Source of the DNA: Phytophthora colocasiae
Taxonomy: Eukaryota > Oomycota > Peronosporomycetes > Peronosporales > Peronosporaceae
Assembly (NCBI GenBank): GCA_018806915.1
Contig: JAGKQI010000009.1
Coordinates: forward strand, 248,001-312,000
Length of the DNA: 64,000 bases
Direction of reading: 5' to 3'
Made by a program: the position numbers and the translations under genes. Below, in pieces: positions 44,719-54,092 of this stretch; within the stretch, counting starts at the first letter, position 1; each line of letters starts with the position of its first letter. Below the pieces are notes generated by a model, which had not been told where the DNA came from, made no database searches, and saw only the letters and a list, made by a program, of their open reading frames with translations.

Positions 44719-45705
44719 ATGGAGTCATACGAACGCGGGGTAGAGAACTCCCCAATGGATGAGGGATCCGCTGGGACCCCTCACATGTCCGTGACGCGCA
44801 CGGACTGTGCCCACCTGTCAGATCCAGAGTGGGAAGCTCTCCAAAGACTTTCACAAGTCATTGAAGAGGCAGTGGTAGCGACGATGCTTCGTACGCTATC
44901 GCCGACAGAGCAACACGGTGTTGCTCTGGGGTACATTGTTAAGGAGCAACGAGATGTTGCTGCCTCGGTGGCTTCCCCTAAGCCACGCGTGGAGTCGTTG
45001 AAACTCCACGTGAGTACCTACACGGGGAAGGAGGACGAGACCCTCCTTCGTTGGCTTGTCGAACTTGACACAGCCGTTGCGGCTCGACGTATCGTCGATC
45101 CGATGTCGAAGGTCGCGTTCGCCATGTCATGTCTTGGCGGACGTGCGAGGAGTTGGGCTTATGGGCGCCGACTCTCGGATCCTACGTGCTTCAGCACGTA
45201 TGAGGTGTTCAAGGAGGAACTCAAACTTGCGTTTGAGCCTCCGAAGAACGAGTTCAGATCGAGAGCGGAGTTTCTCGATCTGCAACAGGGCAAGGATGAT
45301 GTTCACACCTTTGCCCAGCGTGCTCGATACTTGGTATCGAACATAGTGGCCAACCCGATCGACGAGGCGACCAAGGTCGTCACGTTCATGAAGGGACTAA
45401 GAGATGGTCCCGTCAAAGCATATCTCTTCCGAGAGTATCCGAATACTCTCGAGGAGGCGATCAGCCTTGCAATGCAAGAGGAGTTTAGCCGGCGTCAAGC
45501 TAAACTCCATGCGAACGCGCCGAAGCCGGCGCGTCCTGTTGTGAAGACGGGAGGTCCGGAACCTATGGACCTCTCGAGTGCTACGACTGCTGGTCAACAG
45601 CAGCGTAGATACGGCAAGGTTCGATGTTACAAGTGTAGTAACATCGGTCACTATGCACGCGAGTGCACAGCGGGCGGGCGTTCAAAAAACGCCAAGGACC
45701 AGTAG
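44719..45705 (+). CDS. Gypsy B1 gag
   Basis: Intact 328-residue Gag. Helical capsid region (LLRWLVELDTAVAARRI, FAMSCLGGRARSWAYGRR, ELKLAFEPPKNEFRSRAEF, AQRARYLVSNIVANP, VTFMKGLRDGPVKAYLF) and a single zinc knuckle CYKCSNIGHYAREC (CX2CX4HX4C) near the C-terminus, expected to bind the packaged RNA. Related to family C gag across the capsid. The ATG at 44719 lies in a TTCGTATG/CATACGAA hairpin. Ends in TAG; pol lies downstream in another frame, so either frameshifting or re-initiation would be needed. Confidence 0.9.
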   Translation: MESYERGVENSPMDEGSAGTPHMSVTRTDCAHLSDPEWEALQRLSQVIEEAVVATMLRTLSPTEQHGVALGYIVKEQRDVAASVASPKPRVESLKLHVSTYTGKEDETLLRWLVELDTAVAARRIVDPMSKVAFAMSCLGGRARSWAYGRRLSDPTCFSTYEVFKEELKLAFEPPKNEFRSRAEFLDLQQGKDDVHTFAQRARYLVSNIVANPIDEATKVVTFMKGLRDGPVKAYLFREYPNTLEEAISLAMQEEFSRRQAKLHANAPKPARPVVKTGGPEPMDLSSATTAGQQQRRYGKVRCYKCSNIGHYARECTAGGRSKNAKDQ

Positions 45706-45762
45706 GCGCGGGGCGTCCTACTGGTGATGCAGTCTCGCGTGTCGAGCTTGGACACGCGACGA

Positions 45763-47710
45763 TGAGGACTGCTGCCCCCAGCGAGAAGGTTTCTCGCTGT
45801 AGCTGCAAGATGACAAGCCAAACCTTGTCATCCTGAACGTGATGTCGAAGAGAGCGAACTCTCTTCGTGCCCTAGTGGACTCGGGCGCGTCGAACAACTT
45901 TGTTCGACAGGGAAGTCTTCGAAGGTTTGACTTCGAAGAGGCCGACACGCCTCGCGGCATGTTGGAGGTGCGGTTGGCAACAGGTGCCACCGTGAGGACT
46001 GAGAAGCGCGTAGTCCGTGTGCGCTTCTCTTACAAACGAAGGATGTTTGTAGAAGATCTTATCGTCTTGGATCTAGACGATAAGTTCGACTTGGTATTAG
46101 GCATGCCGTGGCTTGCACGGCATGACCCGGTGATCAACTGGGAGAAGCGTACGCTCGTACGCTTCAACAACACATGCGCGACAGAGAGCGATGGCCCTGT
46201 CAGTGCTGCACATGCACCGGCCGGTGCATGTGGATCCCCAGTTGAGGCAGCAGCGGCCGCCGCTGCCTCCGATCGCCGCCGGCGACCATCAACGACTCCG
46301 GGAGTCGTTGTGAGAAAATGTGTGTCGACTCAGAAATCTGAGCCGAAGGGTCGCGGTCACATGAGTGATGGTCAGGTGAATGTGAATCACCTGACGCGTA
46401 AACATCTGAATGATGTTTGTCACATGAGTGATGGTCAGGTGAATGAGATTCACCTGAGAGAAGGTAAAATACCGGTATTACCGGTATCCTTGGAGGTACT
46501 TCAAGCCCCCAAGGGTCGCGCCGACGACGTCGCGTCAACTCTGGGAGTTGACGAAGCAAATAATATTCGGGGAACCGAAAGGCGTGCGTCAGCTCTAAGA
46601 GCTGACGCCACTGGCGCTTCGCTGCTAGTTCCGGGAACTAGCGATCGGTCATCAGCTCCGGGAGCTGATGAGACGTGTATAGGCGAACAGTCGCTGCTAG
46701 TTCCGGGAACTAGCGATCGTACATCCGCTCTGGGAACGGATGATATGTGTACAAGCGAACACTCGCTAGCGCAGGAAGCTAGCGAGAGCACGTCGACTCC
46801 GGGAGTCGACGATGCGGTTGCTTCATCCGTTGTAGCGGATGGAGGCGCAGCGGTTCAGGGAACCGACTGCGCGGCAGGAGGTGCTGGCGGTTGCAAACGT
46901 CCAGCACCAGAAAAGCCTGCGTGCTCACGTGCAGCGGTGCTGCACGCGATGAGCGGAACACAAGCAGTGCTTGAATGTGCAAGTAAGCGGAAGGAATCCG
47001 CTGACGATTGCGATAAAGTCCCGTCCAAGGTGGGATGCCTTGGACGTGGAGCACCTGGAGCCGGGCTCCATGGTAGATCTTCGCGGCGCAAGCTCAGGGA
47101 GCTGCGCGAGTCTCAGTCCGGGACTGAGACGGGTGTATCTGCAGTGCAGACACCGAGTGTCGAGACGTTGAACGTCTTGACACGTACTGGTACTGGGTTA
47201 CAGTACCAGAGGATGCGGTTGGAGAATCCGCCGACGAGTGCGTCGGCGTTGACCGCACTTCCAACGATGAGTTGGAAGCGCTTCGCGCGAGACTTGTACG
47301 ATGGACGCATCGAACAAATTTGCATTCTCTCGGATATCGAGAGAGTGGATCGCGAAGCCGAAGAGCTGAAGCAGCTCGTCGTCGATGGGATCACTGAGGG
47401 TGATGACTCCCTCAGTGCGAAGACTAAGAAGCAGCGCTTCGAAGAGCAGAGTTGGGACTCGTTGAGGTCGAGTCCCTACTACGAAGTTCTGAGGGAGTAC
47501 AAGGATGTACTCCCGGACGAGATTCCTTCGGAGCTTCCGAAGGACAAGGGCGTACAGCACGAGATTGATCTCGTGCCGGGCACGAAGTACTGTGTTACAC
47601 GGCAGTGGCCACTGCCGCGTGAACAAGTGCAAGCGATCGACGACTTCTTTGAAAGTCGTCGTCTTGCAGGTCAAGTGCGGGAATCGAAGTGCCACAACGT
47701 TCTGTGTTAA
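45763..47710 (+). pseudogene. Gypsy B1 pol part 1: protease, linker, RT N-terminus
   Basis: Compared with B0 a base is missing near 45803 (GTAAGC versus GTAGC), so the natural start may be ATG at 45763. From 45839 the frame is open for 623 residues: protease LRALVDSGASNNFVRQGSL and LVLGMPWLARHD, then a long low-complexity linker with repeated LLVPGTSDR-type units (46600-46790) whose DNA is a run of palindromes, then the RT entry KGVQHEIDLVPGTKYCVTRQ. A small deletion near 47690 shifts frame (TAA 47708-47710). Direct repeats CACATGAGTGATGGTCAGG lie at about 46359 and 46421. Confidence 0.85.
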
Positions 47711-50700
47711 GAAACCACAGGGTGGCTGGCGCATCGTTCATGCGTACAACAAGTTGAACGATGCGACGATACCGGCGCAGACGCCGATACCGCGAAAAGA
47801 TGTTATCATCGATTCGATGGCCTTGAGCACTATCTTCAGTGCTCTAGATCTGCGTGATGGATTCTATCAGATCCTCATGCGTGAGAGGGACATCCCTCTC
47901 ACTGCGGTAAGCACTCCAAGCGGTATGCTTTGGGAGTGGCTCGTCATGCCACAGGGGCTTAAGAACGCCCCTGCGACGTTCAATAGATGCGTGACACATC
48001 TATTGCGCTCGGTGCGCGACTTCGCACCGAGCTACTTCGACGACGTGTTCGTCCACAGCCGGGCTGTGAACGGGAAGACGGACATTGAGATGCACAAGGT
48101 GCATCTCCGGAAGCTGCTAGAGCTTATGAGGAAACATAAGCTCTATGCGAACCTGAAGAAGTGTATCTTCGGGGCGAGCGAGATACCCGTGCTGGGGTGT
48201 CTCGTGGGGAAAGGCGGCGTGCGCCCTGACCCAGAGAAGGTCAGAGTGATCAATGAATGGCCCACGCCATCCAATGTGAAGGAACTGAGGCAGTTCCTTG
48301 GGCTTGCCACGTACTTGTTCAAGTACGTGGAGAACTATGCGGGCAAGATTCGCCCGTTGTCACAGCTTCTTAAGAAAGAAGCTGAGTGGATTTGGACGAC
48401 CGAGTGCGAGGAGGCATTCGGTGCAGTCAAGCAGGGCTTGACTGAAGCGCCGATCTTGGCCGTGGCGGACCAAGATCGTCCATTCCACGTAGTGTGCGAT
48501 GCATCCGACTTTGCAATCGGATGTGCATTGATGCAACACGATCACGAAGGGCGTGATCGTGTAGTCTACTATCAATCGCGTCAGCTGAAGCCAGCTGAGC
48601 GTAACTATCCCGTACATGACAAGGAGCTCCTTGCCATGAAGTATGCACTCGCAAAGTTCCGAGTGTATCTACTTGGGAGTAGACCGTTCGTGGTCTATAC
48701 AGACCACGCATCATTGCGTACGGCGATTAAGTCGCCGCACATCTCGCAACGTATGGCGAGATGGTTGTCCTTCTTCGCGGAGTACAACTTCCGGGTGGAG
48801 TACAAACCCGGAAGACTCAATGTAGTGGCCGACGCGTTATCGCGTCGACCTGACTACGCGGAGACGGTCGACGCCAACGCTGTTGGCGTCGTGAGGACAA
48901 GTGTGCCGTCGTCAACGTTGATTGACGATGTGAAGAACGCGTATGCAAGGGATGCAGACGCGAAGGGGCTGCTGGAGTTCCTCGCAGCACCTTCCGACGT
49001 GGCACGTCGGAAGCTAACCCCTCACCTTCGAGCTCGTGTACACCGCTATCGTGTACACGAAGGCCTACTGTTGTACAGTGCAGTAGACGACAATGCGGAT
49101 CGCATTGTCGTTCCGAATGATCATGACCTCCGGTTGAGGATCATGTTCGAGTATCACGATGCCCCCACGGCAGGGCATCCGGGTCGTGAGAAGACATACA
49201 CTCTTCTCACGCGTGACTTCTACTGGCACCACCAGTACAAGTGGGTGCGCAAGTACGTACGTGCTTGCGAGGTTTGTCAACGCGTGAAGCCTGCGCAGTT
49301 CTCGCAGGCTCCCCTTCAATCACTACCGACTCCGTCGGAGTGTTGGCAGTCCATGTCCATGGACTTTGTCTTTGGTCTTCCGCCTGACAGCAAGCGGAGG
49401 ACGGGCATCGTTGTCTTTGTGGACCGATTCAGCAAGATGGTTCATCTTGCTGCCGTCCCGGCTACTGTTACAGCCGCGCAGACTGCGCGACTGTTTGTTG
49501 ACATGGTGTTCAAACACCATGGCATGCCGCTCGACATTGTGTCGGACCGTGATCCACGCTTCACAGCGCGGTTCTGGCAAGAAGTGTTTACACTTCTTGG
49601 TTCACAACTATCAATGTCGACTGCGGATCATCCGCAGACGGACGGACAGACCGAACGTGTCAACCGTGTACTGGGTGACACGTTGAAGAGCTACGCTCAC
49701 TCGTTCCCGCATTGGAGCGAGTGCTTGCCGATGGCAGAGTTTGCCATCAACAACTCGGTGCATGCCTCGACAGGGCATACACCGTTCTACGTGAACGCCA
49801 TGAGGCATCCACGATTGCCGAGCATGCTCGGCGGGGTAGCTTCCTCCTTAAGTGGGGGAGGATCTACGGTTGCGTCCGAACAACCGCAGAATGCAACTGA
49901 TAGCAGCACACTATCAGCTGCGGTGACGCGCGCGACGTCTCGTTCGAGCAGGAACGAGCGCGCGATGTCTGTGCCGGGCACAGACATGAGAGATGATAGC
50001 GAGCAGGCAGGGCCTGCTGCTGACAAGGGCGACAAGCTGAAAGGATTCAGATCGGGTGCGCTAGACTTTGTCCAGCGAAGACAAGCCGTCATACGGTTTG
50101 TCCAGGATGCTATCGCAGCTTCTGTCGATCGACAGAAGCTGAACGCTGATACTGTTGGTAGAGGCAACACAAATGAATTCGAAAAGGGTTCATTAGTTTT
50201 GTTAGCTACGCAAAACTTGCCTAGACATGCAGTGTCTGACTTTGGAGCAAGCAAGCTTGCTCCAAGATTCATTGGGCCGTTCAAAGTACTTGAACGGCAC
50301 GGCAACGCGTACCGGCTGGACATACCGTCTAGCATGAGGCTCCACCCGACCTTCTACGTCGGGCGGTTGAAGCCGTACGTGCAGCACGGACTACCTAGGG
50401 CTGGTAGTCCGACTGAGGAGTGCGAGAGGCCTGGAAGGCCTTCTCGAGACCGTCGACACGGTCGATCAACTGGTTCACTCTCGTCCCAAGACCGGACGAG
50501 AGGTTCGAGGCAGTCTGAGCTGCCTCGCAGACCTCAGCACGGAGGACACGAACCTCCTGCTTCAGAGCAGCTATCTCAGCGCTCTGTGTCTGCTCCAGCG
50601 CAGCAACTCGATCGTGCAGGGCACGATCGTCATGGTCATAGCGTTGATCATGCGGAGGGAGTGTTCCCACCCCCTCCGCCGCCGTTGCGCGACGCGCGTG

Positions 50701-50888
50701 GAGCGATCCGCTGGATTGTGGAGCGGATCGTGGCTCATAAGAGAACGAACTCTCAAGGGGTTCGTTTTCGTATTCGTTGGAGAGGATTTCCTCCCCATCG
50801 AGATACATGGGAGCCGCGGAACGTCCTGATGGAGGACGTTCCGGAAATGGTGAGGGCGTACGAAGCCCACCATAACTTGCAGGGTTAA
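47690..50888 (+). CDS. Gypsy B1 pol part 2: RT, RNase H, integrase, chromodomain
   Basis: Open for over 1,060 codons. RT: FCVKKPQGGWRIVHAYNKL, FSALDLRDGFYQIL, LKNAPATFNR and catalytic YFDD (48033-48044), with a standard thumb. RNase H: VVCDASDFAIGCALMQHD, NYPVHDKELLAMKYAL, VYTDHASLRTAI, NVVADALSRRPDY. Integrase: HHCC zinc module (HPGREKTYTLLTRDFY, CEVCQRVKP), DD35E (DIVSDRDPRF, TDGQTERV), GPF module PRFIGPFKVLERHG. C-terminal chromodomain RWIVERIVAHKRT, RFRIRWRGFPPHRDTWEP, which would steer integration to marked chromatin. The last 494 bp are also open on the minus strand as the antisense ORF. All catalytic residues are present. Confidence 0.92.
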
Positions 50889-51852
50889 ACCCTGCACGAG
50901 GAGTGCTGCGGTCAGCCACAGCACTCGGAGCTTCGCGTGGCACAATACGACCACGGAGCTCCTTGATGTGATCGGGTACACGGACGACCGTGTACCCCAG
51001 GAGATCACTTTCGGTAAGGCGTGTTGCCAAGGGTGGGCAACACGGACAGGGTGTGCCAAAGGGAACGGCACATGGGATCCCCGCTTCCATGGACTGATCA
51101 TGGAGGCGTTCACACTTACCACGCGTAGTGTAAGTGTAGTAGCGATCGCGAGCCGCAGCAACGCGCTCGCGATATGCCTTCGGGTCTTTGTTGAAGTTTT
51201 CAACAAAGGCGTTCCACGACTGACAAAGTGCCTGCCACTCTGGCACTTTGCTCTTGCGCGAAGTCTTCTTCGCTGCGTAGTATCGGAGCTCGTGGAAGAG
51301 CCCGATATAGTAGTCGCGTCTTTGAGTCTCGGACTCAAAGACAACCTTAGCGGCGACGTCGTCGTCGTTGATACTGTTGCATGAGTACAACAGTATCGGG
51401 TTCGGTGGTGAACTAGCACCGAACCGGTCATGGATCTCCGCCTCAGTAGGCATCCATGGCGTGCGCACTGGCGGATCAGTGCGCGGTGCAGTGAGCGCCC
51501 TCGACATGGGGGACGCTTCATCATCACTGCGCGGACGCTTCGAGCTTGAAGCGTCCGAGACCTCATCACGAGGTCGTCGAGATCCCACGGGTGGGTCTGA
51601 CGTGTCTTCAGACGAAGACACGGGATCGGGAGCCTTGACATCAACCTCCCCCTCCTCGACATCCTCGTCGTAGTCGAGGATGTCTTCGTAGTCCTCTCCA
51701 AAGAGTTCTTTGAGAGGGACAGCAGGATTCTTAATCTCTGCTAGAGAAGAAGACTTATTCTTCTTCTCATGCTTCTCCTTATGGAGAGCATGGTACTTGG
51801 TGACAGAGAGCTTCTCTGTCGGACCACTGGAAGCAGCAGCGCTAGTGGGCAC
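50395..51852 (-). CDS. Antisense ORF of Gypsy B1 (485 residues)
   Basis: Uninterrupted minus-strand frame between pol and the 3' LTR, with its last 165 codons overlapping the pol linker and chromodomain. Order: Ser/Ala-rich start, Lys-rich segment, PLKELFGEDYEDILDYDED acidic block, Arg/Ser/Asp-rich linker with SSKRPRSDDEA (possible nuclear signal), a helical domain (NSINDDDVAAKVVFESET, YYIGLFHELRYYAAKKTSRK), a Cys motif GTPCPCCPPLATR, and a C-terminal coiled coil (DRVAALEQTQSAEIAALKQE). B2 starts with MDSPTPTSPSAS at the corresponding place; B1 has lost about 30 bp including that ATG, so 51852 is the first remaining ATG. Conserved in B2 and related to the family C antisense ORF. Function unknown. 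Confidence 0.72.
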   Translation of the reverse strand: MPTSAAASSGPTEKLSVTKYHALHKEKHEKKNKSSSLAEIKNPAVPLKELFGEDYEDILDYDEDVEEGEVDVKAPDPVSSSEDTSDPPVGSRRPRDEVSDASSSKRPRSDDEASPMSRALTAPRTDPPVRTPWMPTEAEIHDRFGASSPPNPILLYSCNSINDDDVAAKVVFESETQRRDYYIGLFHELRYYAAKKTSRKSKVPEWQALCQSWNAFVENFNKDPKAYRERVAAARDRYYTYTTRGKCERLHDQSMEAGIPCAVPFGTPCPCCPPLATRLTESDLLGYTVVRVPDHIKELRGRIVPREAPSAVADRSTPRAGFNPASYGGLRTPSPFPERPPSGRSAAPMYLDGEEILSNEYENEPLESSFSYEPRSAPQSSGSLHARRATAAEGVGTLPPHDQRYDHDDRALHDRVAALEQTQSAEIAALKQEVRVLRAEVCEAAQTASNLSSGLGTRVNQLIDRVDGLEKAFQASRTPQSDYQP

Positions 51853-52000
51853 TGCTGAGGTCGTTGTTCCTGCTGCAGAGGCAGCAGGTGAGGCTTGCGC
51901 GTCCGCAGTAGCGCGAAATGAACTCGGATTTCTCTTGGGAACTTGACGGTCTTGTCAAGTTCTGTTGATTGACGTATCGAGACCGATACGTCGAATCTTA

Positions 52001-52012
52001 ACGGGGGGATGG
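52001..52012 (+). promoter_or_regulatory. Polypurine tract of Gypsy B1
   Basis: ACGGGGGGATGG immediately before the 3' LTR; primes plus-strand DNA synthesis. The same tract, inverted, lies at 56916-56927 and, forward, at 61652-61663 in B2. Confidence 0.8.
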
Positions 52013-52472
52013 TGTAACGGGGTTACACGTACAAGTGGTTGTACCACTTGTAACTCTAACAGTTAGGATAACTGTTAGAGGTTGGAAATGGGCCTCAGAC
52101 CTTGGTGTGCTGTACACACCAAAGGATACATGGGCGAACCACATTATTGGATGGTTCGTGTGCATTTGTGCATATTATTTGTAGAAAGTAATGGATTTCT
52201 ACCAATCACTGAGCAGAGTTTCTGCCAACCACACGTTGGCAGACCCTTTAGAAATAGATAACAAACAGTTTTAGGAGGTCCATAATTGGCTTATGCCAAA
52301 TTCAATAACAGTTCTCATCTTACGGTATTTTGCAGTTTAATTTAGTTATATTTGATTTAATTATACTTATTTAAATAAGTATACTTAAATTAAGTCTATT
52401 CTAATTGCACGCTTCCTCATACACGTAAGCGCACGTGTACGCCATCTAATAGGTCTAGGTAGACCCATTACA
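52013..52472 (+). repeat. 3' LTR of Gypsy B1
   Basis: 460 bp, one T shorter in a T run than the 5' LTR and otherwise almost identical. Followed by GTGAG (52473-52477). Confidence 0.93.
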
Positions 52473-52477
52473 GTGAG

Positions 52478-53716
52478 ACTGGAAAAGGGAGGCCCCCGAT
52501 CCGGGGCGAGTCGCCGGGGAATCTGCAAGCGACATACCCATTCCAGATCATAGCGATGGATCACATACCCTCTCTGCCCAGATCTAACAAAGGCAACACC
52601 GAACTACTGATCTGGGTCGATCTGTTCACGGGATATGTGATCGCGAAGGCCAGTTCCTCCCGATCGGCTCAGACCGTCGCGGAGTCCTATGAAGAATGCG
52701 TGTTCCGAAGATTTGGTGCTAGCGAGATGATCAGACACGATCGAGAGCCGGGTTTCATGTCCGACTTCTTCAGATCGTTCAACAGGATCCTGGGGCAGCG
52801 ACAACGGGCGACGATGGCCTACCGGCCACAAGCCAATGGGACTGCGGAACGGATGGTGCAAACGGCGACTAGGGCGATCAAGATGTATGTTCAAGATCTC
52901 GATCAGAAGGACTGGGATGAATACGCGGAGAGACTGACGTTCGCCATTAACACGGCTCACGATCGGGTTCGGGGAGATACCCCTCACTACCTGGTACATG
53001 GATGGGATCCGAGATCGACGTTGGAGGCAACGATCCCGATCGGATCGACCAGACGCCACGATCGCGATCCAAGACGGTGGAGATATCGGATTCAGAGATA
53101 CTACCAGCAGTCGCGAGAACAGGTCAACACTAGGCTATGAGAGGCGATTGCAGAACGAGCCGATCGGCACAATGAGGATGTCGATCCGCATCAGATCGAA
53201 GCTGGGTCCCGGGTTTGGTTGTATCTAGATCGTGTGAAGGAGGAATATGCGCGTAAACTTGCCCACCTTTGGCACGGTCCGTTTCGTGTGGCAGAAAAGC
53301 TCAATGAATTCACGATCAAGCTGGAGATCGCGGGATCTGGTTACCATATCTTCCCAGTGGTCCATGTCTCTAAGCTGAAGCTGGTACGGAATTTTCCGGA
53401 TCGACCGCGAATCGAGTTGACGGTGAATGAGGCAGATCGGCTCGATTTCGATGAGATCCTTCTTCCGGAGGACAGTTGGGTCCCAGATCTGGACGCCGAT
53501 GAGTACGAGGTCGAACGGATCTCGGACATGCGAAGTGGGAAACGAACTCGCTATGGCCGGATCTATCGTGAATTCCTGGTGCACTGGGTCGGTTATGATG
53601 AGCCGACCTGGGTCGACGAAGCTGATCTTAACTGTGGAGCAATATTGAGCGCGTTCTTGCGAGATCATGCCAACCGAAATCGGTTTGGCGTGCTGCAGTC
53701 GCACAAAGAAGTGTAG
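52478..53716 (+). pseudogene. Gypsy A4 integrase core and chromodomain
   Basis: Continues the integrase across B1: AMDHIPSLPRSNKGN, MIRHDREPGFMSD, NGTAERMVQ (DD35E with 35 residues between the last D and E). One in-frame TGA at 53138-53140; beyond it the same frame gives VWLYLDRVKEEYARKLAHLW (GPF-type module with HGPFRVAEKL) and the chromodomain REFLVHWVGYDEPTWVDEADL, ending at 53716. One stop plus the B1 insertion are the only breaks. Confidence 0.88.
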
Positions 53717-54092
53717 ATGCGAAGTGGGCGATGTGACCAGGTCACAACGCCGAGATCGCGGATGCAGATCTGGATGTCTATCTGGATAAGGTGTGGAGAT
53801 TTTATATTTTTCGTGGAGATTTTGTATTTTTCTTGTATATGCATGTGAAACCGGAGTGATTGGATGCAAAGTGTGGCGATTTCGAAGATGTGAAATGGGG
53901 ATCGAAACTGTGGAGCAAGTATGGAAAAGAACGTTGATCTTTGAAGTTGGAGAAAATTACGTGGGATTGAAAGGAAGTTAAGCTGGAGTCGGGATCGCGC
54001 GGTGAGAAACCGGATCGTGATGAAGAACATGTAGACGTGCTGATCGACTCCAGGTTCGGTTGATCACGTCCGGACTGGCCGAGATCGCGAGA
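53717..54092. other. Gypsy A4 spacer between pol and the convergent antisense ORF
   Basis: 376 bp between the pol stop and the antisense ORF stop. Contains the T-rich block and TGTATATGCATGTGA seen in A1. No coding frame is supported. Confidence 0.5.

Larger units (their letters stand above)
44209..52472 (+). mobile_element. Gypsy B1, nearly intact chromovirus
   Basis: 8,264 bp with LTRs of 461 and 460 bp differing at only a few positions, so recently inserted. Gag, protease, RT, RNase H, integrase with C-terminal chromodomain, an antisense ORF, primer site and polypurine tract are all present. Apparent frameshifts lie near 45800 and 47690. Dense short inverted repeats cover the whole element. 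Confidence 0.94.

Noticed and set aside
48300..48925. Regularly spaced inverted repeats considered as a CRISPR-like array or as tRNA-like genes
   Set aside because: Each stem has a different sequence, there is no repeated unit, the region encodes RT/RNase H without interruption, and no cloverleaf could be built.
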